Positions 36,819-45,269 of a DNA stretch of 64,000 nucleotides are shown here, piece after piece. This stretch comes from Rhodococcus ruber. GTDB lineage: Bacteria; Actinomycetota; Actinomycetes; Mycobacteriales; Mycobacteriaceae. Each line of letters opens with the position of its first letter. The stretch's first letter is position 1. A model generated the notes under the pieces. That model searched no databases, was not told the origin of the DNA, and worked only from the letters and a program-made list of their open reading frames with translations. The translations under genes and the position numbers were made by a program. The stretch covers positions 372,001 through 436,000 of the forward strand of contig NZ_JAPWIJ010000005.1 of NCBI RefSeq assembly GCF_027270735.1, given 5' to 3'.

Positions 36819-37649
36819 TCAGCTCAGCAGAATCTCGTTCACCTCTGCGGCGGGAAGCATCGGCAACGTGTGATGCGTGGCTCCGTCGAGTATCACGGTC
36901 CGCGCTGCAGGCAGGACGGTTCGGACCGCCGATTCGATGCGAGCAGCGTTGTGCACCTTCCCTTTCCCTGCCAGCACCACGGTTGTCGCTACACCGAAGT
37001 TCGCGAACGCAGCAGGTTTCGGCCGTTTCGGAACAATGATTTTTGTGGTCGGAGCATGCGCGGCTCCCAGAGCAAGTACGTCGAGCCAATCCGGATCCAA
37101 CTGCGCGTCATCGGTTTCCCATCGCACGAAAGCACGCTGCCGTGTCTCGTTGGGAGACAGCAATGTCGGCAGGGCGTGCAGCAGGTACCGCGGACTCATG
37201 GAGCCGAAGCAGGAATTGGGATCGAGTAGCGTCAGCGTATCGATGCGACTTTCGTTGCGCAGGGCGTACGCCAGAGCGATCATCGCGCCGTAGGAATGTC
37301 CGCAGAGCGCCGCGGTGGGCAGCTCGAGCTCATCCAGCACCGCCGTCACCCAGTTCAGCAGCTCGTCCACGGAGTCGATGGACTGCTCACCCGGCACGCT
37401 CCGTCCGACATCGCCCATGAGGTCCACCGCGTACACCCGATATCGCTGCGAGAGCGCCGCCACGTTGGCGAACCACACGGTCGACGTCGCGCCCGCGCCC
37501 GGTAGTAACACCAGAGCCGGACCGTCGACGGGTCCGCAGGCGTTGATTCGTGTGGAGCCGTGCACCGTTTTCACGTCGATGGCTTGGGTATGTGCCGGCC
37601 ACTCCCGCAGCACTCGGTCGTATGCGGCATAGAACTTCTCCAACGTCAC
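36819..37649 (-). CDS. Alpha/beta hydrolase, MarR-linked
   Basis: A 276-residue alpha/beta hydrolase. LVLLPGAGATSTVWFANV forms the oxyanion loop, CGHSYGA the nucleophile elbow, and DGATHHTLP near the C-terminus supplies the histidine. No signal peptide. It is divergent from the MarR regulator with 81 bases between the start codons and a palindromic operator in between. The usual logic is repression of the hydrolase by MarR until a lipophilic or aromatic ligand appears. Substrate unknown. Confidence 0.82.
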   Translation of the reverse strand: MTLEKFYAAYDRVLREWPAHTQAIDVKTVHGSTRINACGPVDGPALVLLPGAGATSTVWFANVAALSQRYRVYAVDLMGDVGRSVPGEQSIDSVDELLNWVTAVLDELELPTAALCGHSYGAMIALAYALRNESRIDTLTLLDPNSCFGSMSPRYLLHALPTLLSPNETRQRAFVRWETDDAQLDPDWLDVLALGAAHAPTTKIIVPKRPKPAAFANFGVATTVVLAGKGKVHNAARIESAVRTVLPAARTVILDGATHHTLPMLPAAEVNEILLS

Positions 37650-37656
37650 GGCAACC

Positions 37657-37694
37657 CTCTATTCTCTCGATGATCGAGATAGTAGACAATAGAG
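37657..37694. promoter_or_regulatory. Nested palindromes, probable MarR operator
   Basis: A perfect 15-base palindrome, TCTCGAT-G-ATCGAGA, lies at 37665-37679. Outer arms CTCTATT (37657) and AATAGAG (37688) form a second, wider inverted repeat. Both lie in the 81-base gap between the divergent hydrolase and MarR genes, where autoregulatory MarR operators normally occur. Confidence 0.6.
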
Positions 37695-37730
37695 AGACTT
37701 CTCGTCCAGCATCTCCCGAGGGACCAGCAC

Positions 37731-38186
37731 ATGACCGAGCCCATTTCTGCCGTCCATCAGCTACGTGCGCTGACCGTCGACCTCGATCTTCTGGGCGCGG
37801 AGTTCGCGCAGAGACATGCGCTCCATCCGACGGATATCCGGGCGCTGATCTGCCTCCTCGACGCGGACCGAGCCGGAACGCGCGCTACCCCCGGTTGGCT
37901 AGGAACCCAGCTGGGCCTGGAATCCGCGTCGGTCACAGCCCTGATCGATCGAATGGCGAAGCGAGAGTTGGTATCACGTGAGTCCGACCCAGCCGATCGC
38001 CGGCGAGTACTCCTCCGGGTCACCGCACATGCAGCCGAACTCGGCACCACGTTCTTCGGCCCCGTCATCGGCCGAGCAGTCGACGAGCTGGCGCGCTTCA
38101 CACCCGAGCAGCGGGCGACGATCGACGAGTTTCTGACGACCATGCGCGCCATTGTCGCCTCCGCCCGGGACCAACAGACTTCGTAG
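37731..38186 (+). CDS. MarR-family transcriptional regulator
   Basis: A 151-residue regulator. The winged helix-turn-helix (about 45-105) includes LGTQLGLESASVTALIDRMAKRELVSRESDPADRRRVLLRVT, the standard MarR recognition helix and wing. The flanking helices form the dimer interface. It most likely represses itself and the divergent hydrolase through the palindromes at 37657-37694. The ligand is not inferable. Confidence 0.88.
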   Translation: MTEPISAVHQLRALTVDLDLLGAEFAQRHALHPTDIRALICLLDADRAGTRATPGWLGTQLGLESASVTALIDRMAKRELVSRESDPADRRRVLLRVTAHAAELGTTFFGPVIGRAVDELARFTPEQRATIDEFLTTMRAIVASARDQQTS

Positions 38187-38251
38187 CGACATCGAACTCA
38201 TTCGTTATTACCCGTTGACAGATCGTTGGGTTTATACAACACTTCATTGTC

Positions 38252-38524
38252 ATGAGCCCCGTCAAGCGCGGTACCGCGCTCCCGATCTTCAACAGGGTGG
38301 GTGTTCTGCGGGCAGAACGAAAGATGAGCCGCGCACAACTGGCCGAACTCGTCGAGGTGAACCCGCAGACAGTGGGAGCCCTCGAACGAGGCGACCACTA
38401 CCCGAGCTTGGACCTCGCGATGCGCATCTGCGACGTCTTCGATCTGCCGATCGAAGCAGTGTTCTCGCGCACCGAACTCGGACCACTCTCGGCCGAACTC
38501 TTCCGAAGGGAAAAGGATCGATGA
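38252..38524 (+). CDS. XRE-family helix-turn-helix regulator
   Basis: A 90-residue DNA-binding protein of the Cro/C1 (YozG-like) type: VGVLRAERKMSRAQLAELVEVNPQTVGALERGDHYPSLDLAMRICDVFDLPIEAVF covers the five-helix fold. Such small XRE proteins usually head ABC-exporter operons. The ATG overlaps no recognisable Shine-Dalgarno site; TATACA at 38233 ends 13 bases before it, so the leader may be very short. Its stop overlaps the next start (ATGA), making a four-gene unit with the membrane protein and ABC transporter. Confidence 0.85.
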   Translation: MSPVKRGTALPIFNRVGVLRAERKMSRAQLAELVEVNPQTVGALERGDHYPSLDLAMRICDVFDLPIEAVFSRTELGPLSAELFRREKDR

Positions 38525-39072
38525 CTACGCCCGGCTCCGACATCCTCACCCGCTACCAGGAGCGTCGCACGCGGCGCTTCTTGGAGAACGACGCGAAAAC
38601 CCGTCACTGGCTTCCGAACTGGCGCACCCAGAAACGTCGACGCATACTCGTCGTCTTCCTGTTGGCGTCCTTGCTCACCCTGTTGGTGGTTGCCGTGTGG
38701 TCGCTGTTCTCCCGGTGGGCACCGATCGCATGGATCCCGGCCACGGTGATGTTTCTCGTCGCGTGGACGATGCTGCAGACAGTGTCCCGTCGGCACAGCG
38801 ATGCACCGGTGGGCGCACTCGACGAATGGGAAGTGCAGCAGCGCAACGAAGCACGGTCGATCGGCCTCACCGTCACCCAGGCTCTGGTGATGATGGCAAT
38901 TCTTCCAGTGATCGTGCTGTCGGGAGGGTACGACAACGAAAACCTTTCTTACGCCGCGGGTTTGTGGACGCTTGTTGCCCTGCTGACCGGCGGGTGCTCC
39001 CCCGCAATCATTCTCGCCTGGATCACCCCCGACCCCGAACCAGAAGACACCGAAGATTTCGACCAGCAGTAA
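38521..39072 (+). CDS. Membrane protein of unknown function in XRE/ABC operon
   Basis: A 183-residue protein with a basic N-terminus (RYQERRTRRF), four hydrophobic segments in two pairs (about 42-62, 66-84, 116-136 and 142-165) and an acidic C-terminus (DPEPEDTEDFDQQ). The ATG at 38521 overlaps the XRE stop. The next gene, an ABC ATPase, starts 16 bases downstream. No family is recognisable; a sensor or accessory subunit for the exporter is possible from context. Confidence 0.7.
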   Translation: MTTPGSDILTRYQERRTRRFLENDAKTRHWLPNWRTQKRRRILVVFLLASLLTLLVVAVWSLFSRWAPIAWIPATVMFLVAWTMLQTVSRRHSDAPVGALDEWEVQQRNEARSIGLTVTQALVMMAILPVIVLSGGYDNENLSYAAGLWTLVALLTGGCSPAIILAWITPDPEPEDTEDFDQQ

Positions 39073-39088
39073 CGACCGAAAGGGCACC

Positions 39089-39982
39089 ATGAGCACCCTC
39101 ACGATCGACTCCGTCTCCAAGAGATACGGCGACAAGATCGCCCTGGACAACCTGAGTTTCGACGTCCGGCCGGGCGAGCTGTTCGGCTTCGTCGGCAGCA
39201 ACGGCGCGGGCAAGACCACCACGATGCGCATCGCATTGGGCGTACTGTCTGCAGATTCCGGCCAGGTTCTGTTGGGCGGCAAGCCCGTCGACCTCGACGT
39301 CCGCCGCACCATCGGATACATGCCAGAGGAACGCGGCCTGTACCCGAAGATGAAGGTCGGCCCGCAACTGGCGTACATGGCCGAGCTCCATGGCTTGTCG
39401 TCGAAGGATGCCAAAGCTGCGGTGATTCGCTGGACCGAACGTCTGGGCATCGACGAGCGAGTGAACGACACCGTCGACGCGCTGAGCCTGGGCAATCAGC
39501 AGCGCGTGCAGTTGGCAGCAGCGCTGGTGCACGACCCCGCGGTTCTCGTGTTGGACGAGCCGTTCTCCGGCCTCGACCCGATCGCCGTCGACGTCATGAG
39601 CGAGGTCCTCCGCGAAAAAGCGGCTGCCGGAGTGCCGGTGGTGTTCTCGAGCCACCAACTCGACCTGGTGCAACGTCTGTGCGACCGTGTCGGCATCATC
39701 GCCGCCGGCTCGATGAAAGCCGTCGGCACCGTCGACGAACTACGCGGATCGGGAGATTCGCACCTGCACGTCCACGCACCGAACGCTGCCCCCGGATGGG
39801 CGTCGGGCATCGACGGAGTGAGCATCCTCGACCACAGCGACGGCATCACCGTTCTGGGGTTGGCACCGGGAGCCGACGATCAAGCAGTTCTGCGGGCCGC
39901 GCTCGCGACCGGACCGGTCCATGAATTCTCCATCCAGAAACCTTCCCTGAGCGACCTGTTCCGAGAGGCGGTAGTGGCATGA
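39089..39982 (+). CDS. ABC transporter ATP-binding protein (NatA-like)
   Basis: A 297-residue ATPase. GSNGAGKTT (about 36-44) is Walker A, LSLGNQQRVQLAAAL the signature (LSxGxxQR form), VLVLDEPFSGLDP Walker B, and SSHQLD the switch histidine. The C-terminal 80 residues form the extra domain seen in NatA/YhaQ exporters. GAAAGGG supplies the ribosome-binding site. The stop overlaps the permease start by four bases (ATGA). It energises export through the partner at 39979; Na+ or a lipophilic toxin are the commonest substrates in the family. Confidence 0.88.
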   Translation: MSTLTIDSVSKRYGDKIALDNLSFDVRPGELFGFVGSNGAGKTTTMRIALGVLSADSGQVLLGGKPVDLDVRRTIGYMPEERGLYPKMKVGPQLAYMAELHGLSSKDAKAAVIRWTERLGIDERVNDTVDALSLGNQQRVQLAAALVHDPAVLVLDEPFSGLDPIAVDVMSEVLREKAAAGVPVVFSSHQLDLVQRLCDRVGIIAAGSMKAVGTVDELRGSGDSHLHVHAPNAAPGWASGIDGVSILDHSDGITVLGLAPGADDQAVLRAALATGPVHEFSIQKPSLSDLFREAVVA

Positions 39983-41178
39983 GCTCACAACTGAATTCCT
40001 TCAGCGCGGTCTCATTGATCGCCAAGCGCGAGTTCACCGTTCAGGTGATGAAGAAGAGCTTCGTCATCAGCAACGTCATCATTCTCGCCGTCATCGTCGG
40101 CGGCATCATCGCGTACTCGATCTTCTCGGGCAGCGGTGACGAGGAGCGCGACGTCGTCGGCATCGCTGGTGATCAGTCAATCGCGGCCGTAGTGGAAGCA
40201 ACCGGCGACGCCGTCGGTTCTCCGGTCGAAGTTCGTGAGATCGCCGACGCGGGGGCCGCACGGAGCGGCGTCGAATCCGGGGATCTCGACGTGGCGCTGG
40301 TGCCGGACGGAACCGCAGGCGCATACACAGCCGTCACCGAGTCCGATCTGACCGGGACGTTGAGAGCAGTCGTCGAGGGCAGTGTTGCGACGCAGGCCAC
40401 GAATGCTGCACTGGCGCAACAGGGTGTCGACCAGAACGAACTCGCAGCGTCGACGGGTGCCGCGACGGTCACCGTCGACGCCATCGATCCGCCGGACCCC
40501 GAAGCCGGTCAGCGGACCGCTCTGGCGCTGTCGGCAGTGTTCCTGCTGTACGCCCAGATCATCGGCTTCGGCATGTACGTCGCGATGGGCGTCGTCGAAG
40601 AGAAGTCCTCACGGGTCGTCGAACTGCTGCTCTCCACCGTTCGCCCGCTGCAGCTGCTGTGGGGCAAGATCCTCGGCATCGGTGCCGTCGGAATCCTGCA
40701 GCTCGCTCTATACGGAATTGCCGGTGTGGGAGCAGGATTGGGCACGGGCGTCCTCACCGTCACCGGTGCCGCCGTGAGTGTCTTCGCTGCCACGTTGGCC
40801 TGGTTCATCCTGGGCTTCGCCTTCTTTGCGGTGCTCTATGCGGCAGGCGGGTCGATGGTCTCGCGGCAAGAGGACGTGAACTCGACGACAATGCCGCTCC
40901 TGATCCTGATCATGGCAATGTTCTTCGCCGCCTTCTACTCCGTCAGCGATCCGGAGAGCACACTCGCGAACACATTGAGCTGGATCCCCCCGTTCTCCGC
41001 GATCATGATGCCGTTACGCATCGCCGCCGGCGTGACCTCGCCGGTGCAGATCGTCGGATCGGCGGTCCTGATGATCATCACCACCGCCATCCTGGCGATG
41101 GGTGCAGCGAAGATCTACCAGCGATCCATCCTTCGAATCGGCAAGACCGTCTCCTGGAAGGAAGCGTTTGCTCGCTAG
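39979..41178 (+). CDS. ABC transporter permease (NatB-like, ABC-2)
   Basis: A 399-residue permease: one N-terminal helix (about 28-48), a large external region (about 50-175), then five or six helices from about 178 to 380, containing the conserved cytoplasmic EEKSSRVVELLLSTVRPLQLLWGKI and the GGSMVSRQEDVNSTTMPL loop. This is the NatB/ABC-2 exporter plan. It is coupled to the ATPase gene by a four-base overlap. Confidence 0.86.
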   Translation: MSSQLNSFSAVSLIAKREFTVQVMKKSFVISNVIILAVIVGGIIAYSIFSGSGDEERDVVGIAGDQSIAAVVEATGDAVGSPVEVREIADAGAARSGVESGDLDVALVPDGTAGAYTAVTESDLTGTLRAVVEGSVATQATNAALAQQGVDQNELAASTGAATVTVDAIDPPDPEAGQRTALALSAVFLLYAQIIGFGMYVAMGVVEEKSSRVVELLLSTVRPLQLLWGKILGIGAVGILQLALYGIAGVGAGLGTGVLTVTGAAVSVFAATLAWFILGFAFFAVLYAAGGSMVSRQEDVNSTTMPLLILIMAMFFAAFYSVSDPESTLANTLSWIPPFSAIMMPLRIAAGVTSPVQIVGSAVLMIITTAILAMGAAKIYQRSILRIGKTVSWKEAFAR

Positions 41179-41202
41179 GGTTCGCTGCGTAGGCTCCCCG
41201 AT

Positions 41203-42696
41203 ATGAGCCCACGGACATCCGCCGCCGAGATTCTCGATTCCGTTCTCGACGGCGGATCGTTCGTGTCCTGGGACTCCACGCCCGTGGACGTCCATCCTGG
41301 GGAGTCCTATCTGAGGGACCTGGCCAAGGCTCGCGAGAAGAGCGGCGTCGACGAATCGGTGTTGACCGGCGAGGGCACCATCGAGGGCCGACGCGTGGTG
41401 ATCATCGCCTGCGAGTTCGCCTTTCTCGCCGGCTCGATCGGCGTTGCAGCTGCCGAGCGCATCACCTCCGCTGTCGAACGCGCCACCGCCGAAGGATTGC
41501 CATTGATCGCCTCCCCCACGTCCGGCGGAACGCGAATGCAGGAGGGCACACTCGCGTTCGTGCAGATGGTCAAGATCGCCGCCGCCGTCACCGCGCACAA
41601 GATGGCACATCTGCCATATCTGGTGTACCTCCGCAATCCCACGACCGGCGGGGTGTTCGCATCCTGGGGTTCGCTGGCCCACGTCACCGTCGCCGAACCC
41701 GGAGCGCTCATCGGATTCCTCGGCCCCCGCGTCTATCAGGCGTTGTACGACAAGCCTTTTCCCGACGGAGTCCAGACCGCCGAGAACCTGTACCAACACG
41801 GCGTCATCGACGGGGTGGTGCCGGTCGATCAGTTGGGGAATCTACTCACTCGAGCCCTGCGGGTGATCCTCGACGCCCCGACGTGGACCGATACCGCTGA
41901 TGACAGTCCCGCACCCATGACCGAGCGGTCGGCCTGGCATTCGGTGCAGTCGTCGCGTCGCGCCGATCGCCCCGGAATTCGGCAACTGATCGAACATGCT
42001 GCTACCGAACAGGTTCCGCTCAGTGGTACCGGGCAGGGCGAGGCCGATACCTCGATCCTGTTGTCGCTGTGCCGCATTCGCGGTGTCTCCTGCGTGCTTT
42101 TCGGAAACGACCGCAGCAGCAGCTCCGCCAGCGCGACAATGGGCCCGGCGGCATTGCGCGAGGCCCGACGCGGAATGCGTCTGGCCGAGGAATTGCGAAT
42201 TCCGCTGGTGCTCGTGATCGACACGTTCGGCGCAGCTCTGTCCAAGGAAGCAGAGGAGGGCGGCCTGGCACCCGAGATTGCGCGCTCCATCTCGGATCTG
42301 GTCACCGTCGACACTCCCACGGTGTCGGTGCTGCTCGGCCAGGGCACCGGCGGCGGAGCACTCGCACTGCTGCCTGCCGATCGCGTCCTGTGCGCCCAGA
42401 ACGGCTGGCTCGCACCACTTCCGCCCGAGGGTGCCAGCGCCATCGTGCACCGCGACACCGCCCACGCTGCAGAGATGGCCGAGGCACAGGGCATCCGGTC
42501 GGTCGATCTACTGCGCGACGGCATCGTCGACGCCATCGTGCCCGAACTCCCCGACGCGGCCGACGAGCCGGCCGCGTTCTCCGGTCGCATCGCCGATGCC
42601 ATCGCCCGAGAACTGCACACGCTGTCGACCGTCGATTCCGCCACTCGGACTCGGAACAGGCTCGGCCGCTACCGCACTCTCGGGGTCACCTTGTGA
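41203..42696 (+). CDS. accD3: Acyl-CoA carboxylase carboxyltransferase, AccD3 type
   Basis: A 497-residue carboxyltransferase joining a beta-type half (ASPTSGGTRMQEGTLAFVQMVKIAAAV, NPTTGGVFASWGSLAHVTVAEPGALIGFLGPRV) to an alpha-type half (LVLVIDTFGAALSKEAEEGGLAPEIARSI, LLGQGTGGGALALLPADRVL). These carry the oxyanion glycines that hold biotin and acyl-CoA. It transfers CO2 from biotin to an acyl-CoA such as acetyl-CoA or propionyl-CoA; AccD3 is the mycobacterial member near echA6 and prrA. No zinc finger is visible at the N-terminus. The convergent small gene starts beyond its stop, 18 bases away at its end. Confidence 0.85.
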   Translation: MSPRTSAAEILDSVLDGGSFVSWDSTPVDVHPGESYLRDLAKAREKSGVDESVLTGEGTIEGRRVVIIACEFAFLAGSIGVAAAERITSAVERATAEGLPLIASPTSGGTRMQEGTLAFVQMVKIAAAVTAHKMAHLPYLVYLRNPTTGGVFASWGSLAHVTVAEPGALIGFLGPRVYQALYDKPFPDGVQTAENLYQHGVIDGVVPVDQLGNLLTRALRVILDAPTWTDTADDSPAPMTERSAWHSVQSSRRADRPGIRQLIEHAATEQVPLSGTGQGEADTSILLSLCRIRGVSCVLFGNDRSSSSASATMGPAALREARRGMRLAEELRIPLVLVIDTFGAALSKEAEEGGLAPEIARSISDLVTVDTPTVSVLLGQGTGGGALALLPADRVLCAQNGWLAPLPPEGASAIVHRDTAHAAEMAEAQGIRSVDLLRDGIVDAIVPELPDAADEPAAFSGRIADAIARELHTLSTVDSATRTRNRLGRYRTLGVTL

Positions 42697-42714
42697 GTGG
42701 AAACTCGACCCCTG

Positions 42715-43146
42715 CTACGAGACCGGAGTGGAGCCTGCGGAACGACCGCAGGCTCCGCCGTGCACCTGCGAGGTCACGAGCGCCAACACGTCGCCCGCGC
42801 GTAGGTCTGCGGGCAACTCGACCGGACTGACGCAGCTGCGTCCTGGGCTGTGCACGTCCACCTTGACCACCGGACCCACCGAATGTCGGTTGACCACCAC
42901 GGCCTGCAGCAGATCACCGAACTCGGCATCGACGCCCACTTCACCTGCGATGACCGAGCGCACCCGAGTCACCAGAATGCGGCCCCACTGCACCGGAGTG
43001 CCCTGCGCATCGGCCAGATCCTCCAGCGCAACGCCGTCGACGGTGATTCGGCCGCACACACAGTGCGTATCGGCGGGCCACAGCGATGGATCGCACCGCG
43101 CAACATAGGCGGCACCGAGAGACGGAAGCATGTCGAGAAGTGTCAT
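42715..43146 (-). CDS. Conserved hypothetical protein
   Basis: A 143-residue soluble protein with five cysteines (18, 29, 31, 105, 133), including a CVC pair. The beta-rich centre (HCVCGRITVDGVALEDLADAQGTPVQWGRILVTRVRSV) and the stretch VVVNRHSVGPVVKVDVH resemble no family I can name. The ATG at 43146 is the only start that fits the gene body. It is convergent with accD3 (18 bases) and divergent from prpE, sharing a 193-base promoter region with phased TTGACG repeats, which suggests it is co-regulated with prpE. Confidence 0.55.
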   Translation of the reverse strand: MTLLDMLPSLGAAYVARCDPSLWPADTHCVCGRITVDGVALEDLADAQGTPVQWGRILVTRVRSVIAGEVGVDAEFGDLLQAVVVNRHSVGPVVKVDVHSPGRSCVSPVELPADLRAGDVLALVTSQVHGGACGRSAGSTPVS

Positions 43147-43188
43147 GAGAAGCAGTCTTGCGCCGCGCGGAGGCGTCGAACAGAGGTG

Positions 43189-43229
43189 TTGACGCAATAT
43201 TGACGGCGCATCAGCGAATATTGACGGCG
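43189..43229. repeat. Phased direct repeats upstream of prpE
   Basis: The 13-base unit AATATTGACGGCG occurs at 43196-43208 and 43217-43229, exactly 21 bases apart. A third TTGACG lies at 43189-43194, eleven bases before the first. The three hexamers thus fall on one face of the helix, as expected for cooperative binding of a regulator in the divergent prpE/hypothetical promoter. Confidence 0.6.
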
Positions 43230-43339
43230 TGTGGGCAAGAGTGCACGCGGCGACCGCCGGTCGACGGGATTCCGCCGGTCGTCGCCGGTAGTGCGCAACC
43301 CGGCCCGGACCACCCCACCCTCGAACTACGCTCCAGAGC

Positions 43340-45196
43340 ATGAGTGGCGAGTATCGGCAGGCGTTCGAGAACAGCATCGACAACCGCGAGCAATTCTGGC
43401 TCGATGCCGCAACGGGAGTCGACTGGGACACCCCGCCTACCAGCGCGTTCGACGGCTCGCGGTGGTTTCCCGGGGCCCGTCTGAACACCTGCTTCAACGC
43501 CCTGGACCGGCACGTCGACGCCGGGCACGGCGACCGGACCGCGTTGATCTACGACTCGGCGATGCTCGGACTCACTCGCAGCTACACCTACTCCGAACTC
43601 CTCGACCAGGTCGCTCGATTCGCCGGGGTACTGCGCGAGCACGGTGTGGGGCCGGGCGACCGCGTGGTGATCTACCTACCGATGATTCCCGAGGCCGTCG
43701 TCGCGATGCTGGCGTGTGCGCGACTCGGTGCGGTGCACTCGGTGGTGTTCGGCGGATTCGCCGCCAAAGAACTCGCCGCGCGCATCGACGACGCCGAGCC
43801 GGTACTGCTGATCACCGCGAGCGGCGGGTTCGAGCCCGGTCGCGTCATCGAATACCTTCCCCTGGTGCAGCGCGCCCTCACTCTGACGACCGCGAAAACA
43901 CCGTCGGTGATCGTGAAATCGCGCGAGGGAATCGCCGGCGACCACGAGTGGCTGGACTGGGACACCCTCATCGCCGACGCCACCGCCGCACAACCGGTTT
44001 CGGTGCTGGCCACCGATCCGCTGTACATCCTCTACACCTCAGGAACGACGGGAAAGCCCAAGGGTGTGGTGCGCGACAACGGCGGCCATGCCGTCGCGCT
44101 GACGTGGTCGATGCGCAACATCTACGACGTGGGGCCCGGGCAGGTGATGTGGACGGCATCCGATGTCGGCTGGGTCGTCGGACATTCGTACATCGTCTAC
44201 GCACCCCTGTTCGCCGGTGCCACAACGGTTCTGTACGAGGGCAAGCCCGTCGGCACTCCAGATGCAGGCGCATTCTGGCGGGTGATCCAGGATCACGGTG
44301 TCCGTGCCCTGTTCACGGCACCGACTGCGCTGCGTGCGATCCGCAAGGTCGATCCCCACGCCGCCGAGCTCGAGAAGTACGACACCTCCTCGCTCGAAAC
44401 CCTGTTCGTCGCCGGCGAACGCCTGGATCCCGATACCTACGAGTGGATTTCGCGCACGCTCGATCGACCGGTGGTCGACCACTGGTGGCAGACCGAGACC
44501 GGGTGGGCGATCTGCGCCAATCTTCGCGGGCTGGAACCACTTCCGATCAAACCCGGATCGCCGACCGTACCGGTACCGGGGTTCCAGGTGGGCATCCTCG
44601 ACGCGTCGGGCAATCCGGTGGACGCAGGCACCGAGGGCAACATCGTCGTGCAACTGCCACTGCCGCCCGGCGCGCTGGTCGGACTGTGGAACGACGAATC
44701 ACGTTTCCAGCGTTCGTATCTCGATACGTTCCCCGGTTACTACCTCACCGGCGACTCCGGCTACATCGATGCCGACGGTTACGTCTATGTACTCGGCCGC
44801 AGCGACGACGTCATCAACGTTGCAGGCCACCGCCTGTCCACCGGGTCGATGGAGGCGGTGCTCGCGGGCCATCCCGCCGTCGCCGAATGCGCCGTCATCG
44901 GTATCCACGACGACCTCAAAGGCCAGCGCCCCAGCGGATACGTGGTTCTCAAGGCCGGCGAGAACATCTCCGAGGAGCAATTGCGTACCGAACTGGTGGC
45001 CATGGTGCGCGATCAGATCGGTGCGCTGGCGACGTTCCGCGACGTGACGATCGTCGGAGCGCTGCCGAAGACCCGATCGGGCAAGATCCTGCGGAAGACG
45101 ATGCGCCAGATCGTCGCAGGCGAGGAGTACGGCGTGCCATCGACCATCGAGGATCCGGCCGTCCTCGATGCACTGGAGAAGCTGCTCGGCAGATAG
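43340..45196 (+). CDS. prpE: Acyl-CoA synthetase, propionyl-CoA synthetase type
   Basis: A 618-residue AMP-forming ligase. The A3 motif YTSGTTGKPKG is near residue 233, the HWWQTETGW motif near 380, YYLTGDSGY near 470, and the C-terminal lysine motif PKTRSGKILRK near 575. The FWLDAATGVDWDTPP N-terminus and the HWWQTE form are those of PrpE/acetate-propionate synthetases. It activates a short carboxylate to the acyl-CoA, supplying the methylcitrate cycle or methylmalonyl pathway. The lysine in RSGK is the usual acetylation switch. Butyrate or acetate are alternative substrates. Confidence 0.85.
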   Translation: MSGEYRQAFENSIDNREQFWLDAATGVDWDTPPTSAFDGSRWFPGARLNTCFNALDRHVDAGHGDRTALIYDSAMLGLTRSYTYSELLDQVARFAGVLREHGVGPGDRVVIYLPMIPEAVVAMLACARLGAVHSVVFGGFAAKELAARIDDAEPVLLITASGGFEPGRVIEYLPLVQRALTLTTAKTPSVIVKSREGIAGDHEWLDWDTLIADATAAQPVSVLATDPLYILYTSGTTGKPKGVVRDNGGHAVALTWSMRNIYDVGPGQVMWTASDVGWVVGHSYIVYAPLFAGATTVLYEGKPVGTPDAGAFWRVIQDHGVRALFTAPTALRAIRKVDPHAAELEKYDTSSLETLFVAGERLDPDTYEWISRTLDRPVVDHWWQTETGWAICANLRGLEPLPIKPGSPTVPVPGFQVGILDASGNPVDAGTEGNIVVQLPLPPGALVGLWNDESRFQRSYLDTFPGYYLTGDSGYIDADGYVYVLGRSDDVINVAGHRLSTGSMEAVLAGHPAVAECAVIGIHDDLKGQRPSGYVVLKAGENISEEQLRTELVAMVRDQIGALATFRDVTIVGALPKTRSGKILRKTMRQIVAGEEYGVPSTIEDPAVLDALEKLLGR

Positions 45197-45269
45197 GCGG
45201 CGGTAATACGAGCAACCATGGCCGAAACCCGCGCGCCACAGCGACGTCCTACGCGATAGCGTCGTCGGC

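Noticed and set aside
38215-38238. TTGACA plus TATACA as a -35/-10 promoter before the XRE gene
   Set aside because: The spacer is only 12 bases, too short for a sigma-70-type promoter; at most the TATACA serves as an extended -10.
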